From positions 1 to 42,852 of the forward strand of contig JAKLKB010000054.1 in the NCBI GenBank assembly GCA_023150835.1: 42,852 nt of DNA, given 5' to 3'. Below the pieces are notes generated by a model that was given only the letters and a program-made list of their open reading frames with translations, was not told the DNA's origin and searched no databases. This DNA is from Myxococcota bacterium (GTDB lineage Bacteria; Myxococcota_C; UBA6777). The position numbers and the translations under genes were made by a program. Shown here piece by piece: positions 33,381 through 42,852 of this stretch (its first letter is position 1; every line of letters starts with the position of its first letter).

Positions 33381-35405
33381 TTACTCGGACCCGTTTCCCA
33401 AGTCAAACAGCATCGTTGAAAGCTGGCGCAACGCTTCGAGTTGGTCGCGCAACTTGGCGGCTTCTTCGAAACGCAAGTGAGCCGCTGCTTCGAGCATTGC
33501 GGACTCGATGCGTTCCATCTCTTGACGTAGATCACTTTCGCGCTGGTACGTTGTTGCTTTCTCTGCGGCCCATGCGATCGGGCTTTGATTGTCTTCTGCG
33601 TATTGGACAGGCAAGGTATCAACCCACGAATGGATCTGTTTTTGGATGCTTTCGGGGGTGATGTGGTTGGTTTGGTTGTACTGGAGCTGCATCTCGCGTT
33701 GGCGGCGTGTCACTTGGATGCAGGTTTCCATCGCTTCGGTCATCTTGTCTGCATACAGGATGACATATCCGTTGAGGTTGCGTGCTGCCCGTCCTGCCGT
33801 CTGGATCAACGAACGGGCTGTCCGCAAAAAGCCTTGCTGATCGGCGTCGAGGATCGCCACCAACGACACTTCTGGAAGATCCAGCCCTTCGCGCAACAAG
33901 TTGACCCCGATCAACACATCAAAAGCCCCTTGGCGAAGCTCCCGCAACAACAGGACGCGCTCCAAGGTCTCGATCCCTGAATGCAAGTAACGCACAGAGA
34001 TCCCCGCCTCTTGGTAGTATTCAGACAGCTTTTCGGCCATCCGCTTGGTTAGCGTCGTCACCAAGACGCGCTCTTTGCGTTCGATGCGCTTGCGGATCTC
34101 TTCGAGCAGATCGTCGACTTGGCCGCTGGATGGGCGAACCTCGACGATCGGGTCCAACAGCCCCGTCGGTCGGATGATCTGCTCGACCACTTGCGCGGAG
34201 TTCTCGACTTCGTACGCGCTTGGCGTGGCGGAGACGTAGATCACTTGCGGGATCAATGCTTGGAACTCTTCGTATTTGAGCGGGCGATTGTCCATCGCCG
34301 AAGGCAGCCGAAAACCATGCTCCACCAACGTGCGCTTTCTAGAAAAGTCCCCGTGATACATCCCGCGCACTTGCGGCAGCGTCACGTGGCTTTCGTCCAC
34401 GATCATCAAAAAGTCGTCCGGGAAGTAGTCGAGCAAGCAGGGCGGCGCTTGGCCTGCTGCGCGGCCCGAAAGATGCCGCGAGTAGTTCTCGACCCCGTGA
34501 CAAACCCCGATCTGCTCCAACATCTCGATATCACAGAGTGTACGTTCGCGCAGCCGCTGTTCTTCCACCAGCCTGTTCGCTGCGTGTAGCGCCCCAAGCT
34601 GCGTCTGAAGCTCGGCTTGGATACCAACAATCGCGGCGCGAAGTTGATCTTGACCCGTCACGTAGTGACTGTTCGGATAGATCGCCACCCCATCCAGCGA
34701 TTCAAGTACCTTCCCTCGGATCGGATCCACCCGACGGATCGCATCTAACTCGTCATCCCAAAACTCCAGCCGCAGCGCGTGTTCTTCTTCGTGGGCTGGA
34801 AACACCTCGACGATATCCCCTCTCACCCGAAACGTCCCCCGATGAAAGTCCACGTCGTTTCGATCATAACGAAGCTCCACCAGACGCCGCAACAGCTTGT
34901 TCCGCTCGATCCGCTCCCCTCTCCGCAGATGCAGCAGCATCTCGTGATAAGCCTCCGCAGATCCGATCCCGTAAATACAAGACACCGAGGCCACAATGAT
35001 CACATCCCGCCGCTCAAACAACGAGCGCGTCGCCGCATGCCGCATCCGATCGATCTGCTCGTTGATATCGGCCTCTTTTTCGATATACGTATCGCTCGCG
35101 GGTACATACGCCTCGGGCTGGTAATAGTCGTAGTACGACACGAAATACTCGACCGCATTGTCTGGAAAGATCTCCCGAAACTCCCCATACAACTGGGCCG
35201 CCAACGTCTTGTTGTGCGCCAGCACCAACGCCGGGCGCTGCACCGCTTCCACCACCCACGCCATCGTCAACGTCTTGCCCGAACCCGTCACCCCATACAG
35301 CGTTTGCGCTTTGTCTCCGCGCTTCAATCCCTCCACCAGTTGCCCGATCGCTTTGGGCTGATCGCCGCGTGGCGTATAACCCGATCTCACCGAAAATGCT
35401 TTCAA
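33381..35405 (-). CDS. uvrB: UvrABC excinuclease subunit B
   Basis: UvrB is the damage-verifying helicase-like subunit of nucleotide excision repair, loaded by UvrA and then binding UvrC. The 674-residue product has normal length and intact motifs: Walker A GVTGSGKT (38-45), the beta-hairpin region [24 protein letters not shown]-box type [53 protein letters not shown], and a C-terminal UVR domain (about 634-670, [21 protein letters not shown]) for UvrC contact. The start is TTG (complement of 35403-35405) with AGAGGTGG upstream. The gene is divergent from the ATP synthase operon; I see no clear SOS operator between them. The FHA gene lies 183 bp downstream on the same strand. Confidence 0.98.
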   Translation of the reverse strand: MKAFSVRSGYTPRGDQPKAIGQLVEGLKRGDKAQTLYGVTGSGKTLTMAWVVEAVQRPALVLAHNKTLAAQLYGEFREIFPDNAVEYFVSYYDYYQPEAYVPASDTYIEKEADINEQIDRMRHAATRSLFERRDVIIVASVSCIYGIGSAEAYHEMLLHLRRGERIERNKLLRRLVELRYDRNDVDFHRGTFRVRGDIVEVFPAHEEEHALRLEFWDDELDAIRRVDPIRGKVLESLDGVAIYPNSHYVTGQDQLRAAIVGIQAELQTQLGALHAANRLVEEQRLRERTLCDIEMLEQIGVCHGVENYSRHLSGRAAGQAPPCLLDYFPDDFLMIVDESHVTLPQVRGMYHGDFSRKRTLVEHGFRLPSAMDNRPLKYEEFQALIPQVIYVSATPSAYEVENSAQVVEQIIRPTGLLDPIVEVRPSSGQVDDLLEEIRKRIERKERVLVTTLTKRMAEKLSEYYQEAGISVRYLHSGIETLERVLLLRELRQGAFDVLIGVNLLREGLDLPEVSLVAILDADQQGFLRTARSLIQTAGRAARNLNGYVILYADKMTEAMETCIQVTRRQREMQLQYNQTNHITPESIQKQIHSWVDTLPVQYAEDNQSPIAWAAEKATTYQRESDLRQEMERIESAMLEAAAHLRFEEAAKLRDQLEALRQLSTMLFDLGNGSE

Positions 35406-35438
35406 CTTTCCACCTCTTTATGTGTGCGCAAAATAGTC

Positions 35439-35468
35439 TTGACAGTCCGTGATCCCTTGTGCTACATG
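35439..35468 (+). promoter_or_regulatory. Predicted promoter of the ATP synthase operon
   Basis: A perfect TTGACA (35439-35444) is followed after 18 bases by TACATG (35463-35468), giving a leader of about 25 nt before the first gene at 35500. Confidence 0.55.
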
Positions 35469-35499
35469 ACCGCCAAACTTTGAGGAGAGACGTAATTCA

Positions 35500-35931
35500 A
35501 TGAACATTTATCCAGATTTTACATTCTTTATCCAGATGGCTTTCTTCTTTGCTTGCGTTTGGACCTTAACCCACCTGATGTTTCCTCCCGTCCTCGCCGT
35601 GATCCTCGAACGACAAAAAAAGATCGATCACGCCCAACGCGAACTCAAAGAACGCGACGAAGAAGGTCGCCAGATGCAGCGTGACTATCAAGAAGAGATC
35701 CGCAAAGTCCGCGTTCAAGCCCAAGATATCCGCAACAAAGCACGCAACGAATCGGCACAATACGAGCGCGAGATCCTCGAAAAAGCCCGCCAAGAAGAGA
35801 TCAAACTGATGCAAGAAGAACGCGCCAAGATCTCCGCTCGCCGCGAAGAACTCCAAACTCAGTTCGAAAAAGATCGCAGCGCTCTCACCCAAGAGATCGT
35901 CGCTCGTCTGCTTGGGCGATCTGCATCGTAA
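35500..35931 (+). CDS. ATP synthase subunit b' (Fo peripheral stalk)
   Basis: This 143-residue protein has one N-terminal membrane helix (about 6-32, FTFFIQMAFFFACVWTL then LMFPPVLAVI) followed by an almost fully helical, charged stalk (ERQKKIDHAQRELKERDEEG onward). That is the shape of the shorter b-type subunit in organisms with two different peripheral stalk proteins. It is the first gene of the operon, preceded by TGAGGAGAG. A gap of 201 bp to the next gene (subunit b) is larger than usual within this operon and contains a hairpin at 36039-36063. I use b' for this copy by its length and position; whether it pairs with the longer b as a heterodimer is inferred from other split-b systems. 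Confidence 0.85.
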   Translation: MNIYPDFTFFIQMAFFFACVWTLTHLMFPPVLAVILERQKKIDHAQRELKERDEEGRQMQRDYQEEIRKVRVQAQDIRNKARNESAQYEREILEKARQEEIKLMQEERAKISARREELQTQFEKDRSALTQEIVARLLGRSAS

Positions 35932-36038
35932 ATTCCCGTCTCTTCGACCGATTCGCTTCCAATTCGCCTTGTATCCACTCCATCTTGCGCGGATGGGGGT
36001 TGACGAACGTAAGGCGGCGTGCTTTATCGCGCCCCAAC

Positions 36039-36063
36039 GGTTGTTGTGTTCGTTTGAACAACC
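36039..36063 (+). other. Intercistronic hairpin between b' and b
   Basis: GGTTGTT (36039-36045) pairs with AACAACC (36057-36063) around an 11-base loop. No T-run follows. The rest of the 35932-36132 gap shows no gene. Confidence 0.45.
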
Positions 36064-36132
36064 CCTTCTCGCCTCGCCATATCACACAAGCCCTCCCCGC
36101 AATGTCGCCTGCGAGGGCAAGGACGAACGCGA

Positions 36133-36762
36133 ATGAGCCAGACCACACAAAGCGCAGCCCCCAACGCCGCGCCCTCCAGTTTCCTTCTCCGTAACCACGA
36201 TATGATCCCGCTCGCCTTGTTTGCGTTGATGGTCTTCAGCTACGCCATCTATTACGCCACACCCGCTGGATCTCCAACCCATGTCATCTGTAAAAACCTG
36301 ATCCTTCCTTTTTCTAACCTCGGACTCTTGTTGTACCTGATCCTTTCTCGCGCTCTTCCCGGCTTTCTTGTCTATCTCCAAAAACGCCGCAAAGAGATCG
36401 CCGACGCCATCATCGCCTTCAACGAACGCGATGACGAGATCGCCCTCCGCTACAACGATATCCAACACAAACTCGCAAACGTCGAACAAGAAAAAGCCTC
36501 GATCCTCGAACGCGCAAAACAACTCGCCTCCGAAGAAACCGCCGAGATGCGCTCCCAAGCCGAACGCAAAAGCAACCGACGCATCGAGGATGTCCGAAAC
36601 CAAGTCGCCCAAGAGATGGCCCGTATGCAATCCGAGATGCAACGCACCCTCCTCGACCGCTCTTTCGATGATGCTTTTGCACTCCTCCAATCCAAGATCA
36701 ACGACGACGATCAACGCCGTCTCCAAAGCGATTATCTCAAACAGTTGGGGGCCCAATCGTGA
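36133..36762 (+). CDS. atpF: ATP synthase subunit b (Fo peripheral stalk)
   Basis: The 209-residue subunit b links the membrane motor to F1. It has two hydrophobic stretches, about 24-42 (MIPLALFALMVFSYAIYYA) and about 56-75 (NLILPFSNLGLLLYLILSRA), then a long charged helix from about 83 (YLQKRRKEIADAIIAFNERD) to about 185 that forms the stalk and ends in a delta-binding tail. Standard b subunits have one N-terminal helix; the extra first segment resembles a signal or additional anchor, as in several deltaproteobacterial b subunits. Its last four bases overlap the start of the delta gene (GTGA), which couples their translation, in keeping with the two proteins contacting each other. Confidence 0.9.
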   Translation: MSQTTQSAAPNAAPSSFLLRNHDMIPLALFALMVFSYAIYYATPAGSPTHVICKNLILPFSNLGLLLYLILSRALPGFLVYLQKRRKEIADAIIAFNERDDEIALRYNDIQHKLANVEQEKASILERAKQLASEETAEMRSQAERKSNRRIEDVRNQVAQEMARMQSEMQRTLLDRSFDDAFALLQSKINDDDQRRLQSDYLKQLGAQS

Positions 36763-37310
36763 AACAACACTCCTTATTTGCCCATCGCTACGCCAAAGCG
36801 CTCTTTCAGATCGCCCTCGCTGAACAACAAACCGAAGAGATCGCCGCACAACTGCATACGTTCGCAAAACAACTCACGCAACACCCCGAGCTGAACGACA
36901 TCTTCCTCAATCCCGTGTACGCCCCCGCACAACGCATCGCGATCCTCTCCGCCCTTGCTAAACCACTCGATTTTCTCCCCCAAACCCAAAAGTTCCTGTT
37001 CTTTTTGATCGAAAAGAAACGCACAGAACTCTTCTCCGAGATCTGCTCCCAATACCAAGAACTCTTGGATCTCCGCAACGATATCGTTCACGTCCACGTC
37101 ACTTCGGCCCAAACGCTCGACGAATCCACACAGCAATCGCTCAAACAGATCTTTGCCAAACAAACAGGCCGCACCGTTGTGTTGCACCTCGATACCGACC
37201 CCGACCTGATCGGCGGTATGATCGCCCGCGTCGGAAACCGTATCTACGATGGCAGCGTCAAGAGCCGCTTCGCAAATATGAAGAATCACTTGCTTTCGCA
37301 GATCGCCTGA
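36759..37310 (+). CDS. atpH: ATP synthase subunit delta (OSCP)
   Basis: The 183-residue delta subunit caps the peripheral stalk on top of F1. Recognisable are RYAKALFQIALAEQQTEEIA (11-30), the C-terminal FLFFLIEKKRTELFSEICSQY (about 79-99) and DPDLIGGMIARVGNRIYDGS (about 148-167) followed by KSRFANMKNHLL. Length is standard (about 175-185). The start is GTG at 36759, overlapping the subunit b stop, so it is translated by re-initiation or coupling. The alpha gene follows after 30 bp with its own GAGG site. Confidence 0.93.
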   Translation: MKQHSLFAHRYAKALFQIALAEQQTEEIAAQLHTFAKQLTQHPELNDIFLNPVYAPAQRIAILSALAKPLDFLPQTQKFLFFLIEKKRTELFSEICSQYQELLDLRNDIVHVHVTSAQTLDESTQQSLKQIFAKQTGRTVVLHLDTDPDLIGGMIARVGNRIYDGSVKSRFANMKNHLLSQIA

Positions 37311-37340
37311 TCTGTTCGCAACCATTGAGGAAAAAAAGCC

Positions 37341-38921
37341 ATGGCTATGGAGCTCCGCGCTGAAGAGATCAGCCAGATTATACGCAAACAAATCGAAAAC
37401 TACGATCAAGGGATGGAGATCGCCGAAACGGGTACCATCCTCGCCGTCGGTGACGGGATCGCCCGTATCCACGGCCTTAGCCAAGCCATGGCTGGAGAAC
37501 TTCTTGAGTTCCCCGGCGGCGTCATGGGCATGGTGCTCAACTTGGAAGAAGACAACGTCGGCTCCGTTATCTTGGGCAGCGACAACGGTATCCAAGAAGG
37601 CGATACCGTCAAGCGCACAGGCCGCATCGTCGAAGTCCCCGTCGGTGATGCTCTTGTCGGTCGCGTCGTCAACGCCCTCGGTATCCCCGTCGACGGCAAA
37701 GGCCCCCTCCAAACCCAACACAGCCGCCGCGTTGAACTCAAAGCCCCCGGTATCGTCTCCCGCGAGTCCGTCCATGAACCCCTTCAGACCGGACTCAAGG
37801 CCATCGATGGCATGATCCCCATCGGACGCGGACAACGCGAGTTGATCATCGGTGACCGTCAAACCGGCAAAACGGCTGTCGCCATCGACACCATCATCAA
37901 CCAAAAAGGCACCCACAAAACTGATAAGCCCGTCTTCTGCATCTACGTTGCCATCGGTCAAAAACAATCCACCGTCGCCCGCGTCAAAACCATCCTCGAA
38001 GAAAATGGCGCGATGGATTACACCACCATCGTCGTCGCCTCTGCCTCCGAACCCGCTCCTCAACAATTCCTCGCCCCCTATACAGGCGTCACCATGGGCG
38101 AATTCTTCCGCGATAGCGGACGCCACGCCCTCCTCGTCTACGATGACCTCTCCAAACACGCTGTCAGCTACCGCCAAATGTCCCTCTTGCTTCGCCGCCC
38201 CCCCGGTCGTGAAGCCTACCCCGGCGACGTCTTTTATCTCCACAGCCGCTTGCTCGAACGCGCTGCCAAGATCACTTCGGATGAAAAGGTCTGGAAAAAA
38301 ATGGGCTTCACTGGCGGCGGCGGCTCTCTCACCGCCCTCCCCATCATCGAAACCCAAGCCGGTGACGTCTCCGCTTATATCCCCACCAACGTCATCTCCA
38401 TCACCGACGGCCAGATCTTCCTCGAAACCGACTTGTTTAACGCAGGCATCCGACCCGCGATCAACGTCGGGATCTCCGTCTCCCGCGTCGGTGGAAACGC
38501 CCAGATCGGTGCCATGAAAAAGATCGCAGGTACCCTCCGCCTCGATCTCGCCCAATACCGCGCCGTCAAAGCCTTCGCCCAATTCGGCTCCGACCTCGAC
38601 AAAGCCACACAAGCCCAGCTTTCCCGTGGCGACCGTCTCACCGAACTCCTCAAACAAAACCAATACGCACCCCTCCCTGTCGAACAACAGATCGTCTCCA
38701 TCTACGCCGGCAGCAAGGGCTTCCTCGATTCCCTTCCTGTCCACAAGATCCGCGAGTTTGAAAAGGGCCTGCTCCAACACGTCAACGATCAATTCCCCGA
38801 AGTCTACACCACGATCCGCGACAAACAAAAACTCTCCGACGAACTCGCCGCAAAGATCGAAGAAGCCATCCGATCTTATCTCAACATCTTCGTCAAAGAG
38901 CATAACCTCGAAACCAACTAA
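37341..38921 (+). CDS. atpA: ATP synthase subunit alpha
   Basis: The alpha subunit is the non-catalytic nucleotide-binding subunit of F1 (three copies per complex). The 526-residue product shows the N-terminal [17 protein letters not shown] (6-22), [10 protein letters not shown] (37-46), Walker A GDRQTGKT (171-178), [55 protein letters not shown], and [20 protein letters not shown]-type [10 protein letters not shown]. It is slightly longer than the common 502-513, spread over small loops with no domain gained. GAGG lies about nine bases before the ATG. Codon use is strongly C-ending, which leaves very long spurious open frames on the opposite strand. Confidence 0.98.
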   Translation: MAMELRAEEISQIIRKQIENYDQGMEIAETGTILAVGDGIARIHGLSQAMAGELLEFPGGVMGMVLNLEEDNVGSVILGSDNGIQEGDTVKRTGRIVEVPVGDALVGRVVNALGIPVDGKGPLQTQHSRRVELKAPGIVSRESVHEPLQTGLKAIDGMIPIGRGQRELIIGDRQTGKTAVAIDTIINQKGTHKTDKPVFCIYVAIGQKQSTVARVKTILEENGAMDYTTIVVASASEPAPQQFLAPYTGVTMGEFFRDSGRHALLVYDDLSKHAVSYRQMSLLLRRPPGREAYPGDVFYLHSRLLERAAKITSDEKVWKKMGFTGGGGSLTALPIIETQAGDVSAYIPTNVISITDGQIFLETDLFNAGIRPAINVGISVSRVGGNAQIGAMKKIAGTLRLDLAQYRAVKAFAQFGSDLDKATQAQLSRGDRLTELLKQNQYAPLPVEQQIVSIYAGSKGFLDSLPVHKIREFEKGLLQHVNDQFPEVYTTIRDKQKLSDELAAKIEEAIRSYLNIFVKEHNLETN

Positions 38922-38951
38922 TCGGGACTTTGGACCATCCTCCAAATCGAT

Positions 38952-38979
38952 GCAAAGAGCCGTCCTCTCGGCTCTTTGC
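38952..38979 (+). other. Intercistronic hairpin between alpha and gamma
   Basis: GCAAAGAGCCG (38952-38962) pairs perfectly over 11 bases with CGGCTCTTTGC (38969-38979), loop of six. Only TCCCCTT follows, so it is not a clean intrinsic terminator. It lies 30 bp after the alpha stop and 25 bp before the gamma ATG. Confidence 0.8.
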
Positions 38980-39003
38980 TCCCCTTAGCGCAGGCAGGCG
39001 ATC

Positions 39004-39870
39004 ATGGCCAATCTCAAAGAAATCCGCAAACGGATCACCTCCGTCAAAAATACCCAACAAATCACCAAAGCCATGAAGATGGTGGCCGCAGCCAAGCTGC
39101 GCCGCGCCCAAGAGTCCCTCATGCAAGGACGGCCCTACGCCCTCCAGCTTTTTCACACGATCAGCCGCCTTGCCGCCTCCGTTGAACACGAGGCCCATCC
39201 CCTTCTGTTGCCCCGCGCCACAATGCGCGTCCGACTCCTCGTGATCAGCGCCGATCGCGGCTTGTGTGGTGGCTTTAACTCCAACCTGATCAAAGCCGCC
39301 GAACGTTATATCGCCGAACACAAGAGCCAGTTTGATAGCCTCGAACTGGTCTTCGCTGGACGCAAAGCCCAAGAGTATTTCCGCAGACGTCCCCACAAAC
39401 TCGGCACTTACTTTCGTGGCGCATTCGATCCCCTCAATGCCGAAAATACCGACAAGATCTCCCGAGCCTTGATCCAAGATTACCTCGACAACAAGTACGA
39501 TCGCCTCGTGATCATCTATAACGAGTTCAAGTCCGTCATCAGCCAAAAGCCGATGTACGAACAACTCCTTCCGATCGTCCCTTACGCCGAAGACTCTTAT
39601 CTTGAACCTCTCGCAGACAACTATCTCTACGAACCCAGCCGCGATGAACTCTTGAGCTACTTGCTCCCGCTTCACGTCAACACCCAGATCTTCCGAGCGT
39701 TGCGTGAATCCTTCGCTGCTGAGATGGGCGCTCGCATGAGCGCGATGGATTCCGCCACCAAAAACGCTGGCGAACTCGTCGAAAAACTCACTCTCAGCTT
39801 CAACCGCGCACGACAAGCCGCCATCACCACCGAACTTGTCGAGATCATCAGCGGCGCTGCCGCTCTCTAA
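39004..39870 (+). CDS. atpG: ATP synthase subunit gamma
   Basis: The gamma subunit is the central rotor shaft of F1, one per complex. The 288-residue product starts with the near-invariant LKEIRKRITSVKNTQQITKA (4-23) and MKMVAAAKLRRAQ (24-36), carries ISADRGLCGGFNSNLIKAA (about 79-97), and ends with the conserved MSAMDSATKNAGELVEKLTL and RQAAITTELVEIISGAAAL. Length is standard. AGGCAGGCG lies just before the ATG. Strong hairpins separate it from alpha upstream and beta downstream; the stoichiometry requires less gamma than alpha or beta. Confidence 0.98.
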   Translation: MANLKEIRKRITSVKNTQQITKAMKMVAAAKLRRAQESLMQGRPYALQLFHTISRLAASVEHEAHPLLLPRATMRVRLLVISADRGLCGGFNSNLIKAAERYIAEHKSQFDSLELVFAGRKAQEYFRRRPHKLGTYFRGAFDPLNAENTDKISRALIQDYLDNKYDRLVIIYNEFKSVISQKPMYEQLLPIVPYAEDSYLEPLADNYLYEPSRDELLSYLLPLHVNTQIFRALRESFAAEMGARMSAMDSATKNAGELVEKLTLSFNRARQAAITTELVEIISGAAAL

Positions 39871-39887
39871 ACCCACAAAACAAGGAC

Positions 39888-39912
39888 TTGTGCAAGCTCT
39901 CTGCTTGCACAA
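39888..39912 (+). other. Intercistronic hairpin between gamma and beta
   Basis: TTGTGCAAGC (39888-39897) pairs perfectly with GCTTGCACAA (39903-39912), loop TCTCT, 17 bases after the gamma stop. A second small hairpin (CCCCG and CGGGG, about 39992-40006) lies closer to the beta start. No T-run follows. Confidence 0.75.
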
Positions 39913-39988
39913 CCTCCCTTCGCTTCGACATCCTTTTATCCACGACCATCCGCAACAACAAACGGATGCGCACTCGAAATCGTTTTGA

Positions 39989-41476
<1,488 letters not shown>

Positions 41477-41497
41477 CCCGATCACCCAAGGGAGTCC

Positions 41498-41518
41498 CGC
41501 GCTGGCCCTTCCAGCGCG
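41498..41518 (+). other. Intercistronic hairpin between beta and epsilon
   Basis: CGCGCTGG (41498-41505) pairs perfectly with CCAGCGCG (41511-41518), loop CCCTT, 21 bases after the beta stop and 30 before the epsilon ATG. No T-run follows. Confidence 0.75.
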
Positions 41519-41548
41519 CTCTCTACCTTCCCTCGGAGAGATCCTGCC

Positions 41549-41962
41549 ATGAGCCTACAGCTACGTATCGTCACGCCCACGGGCGAGGCCCTCAAAACAG
41601 AAACCACACACGTCACCCTCCCCGGTCTCAACGGCGAATTCACCGTCCTCAGCGGTCACCTCCCTTTCTTGACCGCTCTCCGCATCGGTGTGGCTTCTTA
41701 CGCAACCGGTAAACATACCCAAAACCTCTGTTCCCTCGGAAAAGGCTTTGTCGAAGTCTTCGCCAACCAAGTGACCATCTTCGTTCAAACCGCTGAAAAA
41801 GCCCTCGACATCGACAAAAAACGCGCTCAAGATGCCCTCTCCCGCGCCGAAAAAGCCCTCTCCAACTCTTCCCACAACCCCAACGACCCCTCCTACCAAC
41901 TCCTCCTCGAAGACCGCGCCCGCGCCAAATCCCGCCTACTCGCCGCTGAAAAAGCCATATAA
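41549..41962 (+). CDS. atpC: ATP synthase subunit epsilon
   Basis: The epsilon subunit sits at the foot of the rotor and restrains ATP hydrolysis. The 137-residue product begins with the conserved beta-sandwich (LQLRIVTPTGEALKTETTHV at 3-22, then LPGLNGEFTVLSGHLPFLTAL) and ends with a two-helix C-terminal domain (DIDKKRAQDALSRAEKALSN, then LLLEDRARAKSRLLAAEKAI). Both parts are present, so it is the full-length type. It closes the operon. Genes for subunits a and c (atpB, atpE) are not in the window, as is usual where they form a separate operon. Confidence 0.95.
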   Translation: MSLQLRIVTPTGEALKTETTHVTLPGLNGEFTVLSGHLPFLTALRIGVASYATGKHTQNLCSLGKGFVEVFANQVTIFVQTAEKALDIDKKRAQDALSRAEKALSNSSHNPNDPSYQLLLEDRARAKSRLLAAEKAI

Positions 41963-41974
41963 TCTGACTGCACC

Positions 41975-42115
41975 TTCTTTTTTGGGGGCGCTGCCCCCAC
42001 ATCCCCGCCATAGAGCGCGGCTCCCTTGACCCCGTATCGACGGATACTCCGAGCTTTTCAAACAAACCATTGTGCCGATGGAGATGTCCGCGAACACGGG
42101 GTTTTTTGATTTCGT
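41975..42115 (-). repeat. Dispersed repeat, copy B
   Basis: The reverse complement of this segment aligns by eye with 2380-2520, sharing CCCGTGTTCGC, TTTGAAAA, TACGGGGTCAAGGG and the end hairpin GGGGGC-n3-GCCCCC (41984-41998). It starts about 20 nt after the stop of the minus-strand gene 42135-42689 and is read in sense with it, like copy A with its own upstream gene. Read on the plus strand the hairpin lies about 20 nt after atpC, but its T-run precedes it, so it is not a standard terminator for the ATP operon. Confidence 0.6.
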
Positions 42116-42134
42116 GGTTGGTCGTCGCTTCTTG

Positions 42135-42689
42135 TTAGGAAGGGGCTTCTGCCTTTGTCGCTTTGTTGCGGCGCTTGGTATTTGCGGCGAGTTGCGCTGG
42201 CTTGGCAAAATATTCAATTAGTTCCACGTATTCAGTCGCATCTTCGGGGGATTCGTCTGCAAGTAGTTTTGCGCGGGGCAACAATTTCTTTGTCGTCGGC
42301 GTCACACGCGACAGATGCAAACGCTTCGTTTCTTTCACCAACGCAAGCTGCTTGGTCAACCAAGCTTCGGCTTGGCTCAGGAGCATCGCCTCTTCGAGGG
42401 ACACCATCGCTTCTTTGGCCTCTTCTTGCATGGGTTTGGTCAATCCCAGACCAGACGGAGCCGCGATGGCTTGTTTGAGCGCACTCAACGCCGCCGCCTC
42501 AAATCCATCCCGCACCGCCGCAGCGCGTGTTTTCTTGTTCTTTTCGTCCACCACGTTCACAAGCACACAACCCGCAAGATCAATCCCTGTCTCCGTGATC
42601 TGCGGGATCGCCTTGGTTGTTTTCGCCGATGCTTTGCTTGGGGTCTCTGTGGACTGCTTCGGTGTGCTTGTCACTTGTTTTTTTGCCAT
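42135..42689 (-). CDS. Small Lys/Ala-rich helical protein, unknown
   Basis: This 184-residue soluble protein has a Thr/Lys/Ser-rich start (MAKKQVTSTPKQSTETPSK), a central conserved-looking part (about 33-160: GIDLAGCVLVNVVDEKNKK, then AAALSALKQAIAAP, MVSLEEAMLLSQAEAWLTKQ and HLSRVTPTTKKLLPRAKLL), and a basic tail (NTKRRNKATKAEAPS). It is mostly helical with no membrane segment or known catalytic motif. Basic tails at both ends would fit nucleic acid binding, but this is only a suggestion. The ATG complementary to 42687-42689 has a strong AGGAGAAGAAA site. Upstream lies a 21-bp tandem array. Confidence 0.65.
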   Translation of the reverse strand: MAKKQVTSTPKQSTETPSKASAKTTKAIPQITETGIDLAGCVLVNVVDEKNKKTRAAAVRDGFEAAALSALKQAIAAPSGLGLTKPMQEEAKEAMVSLEEAMLLSQAEAWLTKQLALVKETKRLHLSRVTPTTKKLLPRAKLLADESPEDATEYVELIEYFAKPAQLAANTKRRNKATKAEAPS

Positions 42690-42731
42690 TTTCTTCTCCT
42701 GTGTTGGTTGAACGGGTTCTTGTTTCGTCGC

Positions 42732-42852
42732 CCTATACTCGTTGTGACCTGTCCTATACTCGTTGTGACCTGTCCTATACTCGTTGTGACCTGTCCTATA
42801 CTCGTTGCGACCTGTCCTATACTCGTTGCGACCTGTCCTATGCTCGTGTTTG
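42732..42852. repeat. 21-bp tandem array at the right edge
   Basis: Five full units of 21 bp and a partial sixth begin at 42732, 42753, 42774, 42795, 42816 and 42837; the array may continue outside the window. Units contain CCTATACTCGTTG(T/C)GACC and differ at a single T/C position (units 1-3 versus 4-5). There are no spacers, so it is not a CRISPR array. It starts 43 bp upstream of the start codon of the 42135-42689 gene, in its presumed promoter zone. Confidence 0.95.

Noticed and set aside
36774-38945. Very long open reading frame (about 720 codons) on the minus strand opposite atpH-atpA, and another of about 450 codons opposite atpD (40115-41485)
   Set aside because: They are exact antisense shadows of highly C-ending codons in atpA and atpD (NNC read backwards gives GNN, which has no stop). 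They have no ribosome site or family similarity.
41984-41998. Intrinsic terminator for the ATP synthase operon
   Set aside because: The G/C stem after atpC is preceded, not followed, by its T-run on the plus strand, and it is part of the dispersed repeat; real termination may lie there but the signal is not canonical.
42732-42852. Possible CRISPR array
   Set aside because: The 21-bp units are directly adjacent with no spacers, and no cas gene is present.

Overview
The window most likely comes from a Myxococcota-type (former Deltaproteobacteria) chromosome of moderate GC content. The evidence is the density of membrane-anchored Ser/Thr protein kinases with zinc-ribbon or PEGA modules, a protein with the C-terminal domain typical of the myxococcal MXAN_5187 family, an AgmX/PglI-like N-terminal domain protein, a proline/glycine-rich FHA protein, a Cys-module secreted protein, and an F1Fo ATP synthase operon with split b'/b subunits but no adjacent a and c genes. 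I see no IS element, prophage, CRISPR array, tRNA or rRNA. The taxonomic call is an inference from gene content.

Region 1 (1-9.2 kb) is signalling and envelope. The N-terminus of a kinase runs off the left edge. A plus-strand pair follows: a secreted Cys-rich protein and a membrane protein. A minus-strand run then reads (in transcription order) small membrane protein, DUF924 protein, kinase, zinc-ribbon kinase. A plus-strand unknown gene closes the region.

Region 2 (9.2-16.5 kb) is a minus-strand set: DUF58 protein, PEGA-domain kinase and a large TonB-dependent receptor.

Region 3 (16.9-23.7 kb) holds trpS, a TPR protein, a convergent exported zinc-dependent phospholipase C-like protein, a divergent uracil-DNA-glycosylase-like protein with altered motifs, and a translationally coupled NfeD/slipin pair (membrane protease plus SPFH protein).

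Region 4 (23.8-33.4 kb) is the accessory region of most interest: a two-TM MXAN_5187-like sensor, an orphan NrdG-like radical SAM activase, a TPR/membrane protein, and a 961-residue protein with the layout of a major vault protein (N-terminal repeats, SPFH-like shoulder, long cap helix, cap tail). It is followed by an AgmX-like protein, a two-TM protein and an FHA protein.

Region 5 (33.4-42.9 kb) is housekeeping: uvrB (minus), then the divergent ATP synthase operon b'-b-delta-alpha-gamma-beta-epsilon, in which four of the gene junctions carry unrelated but strong hairpins. A small charged protein on the minus strand has a 21-bp tandem array upstream of it at the right edge.

Non-coding structure includes a dispersed repeat (about 130 nt) found downstream and in sense of two unrelated genes (2.4 kb and 42.0 kb), a second dispersed palindromic repeat (16.6 and 18.9 kb), several short tandem repeats, and an apparent change of plus-strand composition from G/T-rich to C/A-rich across the window.
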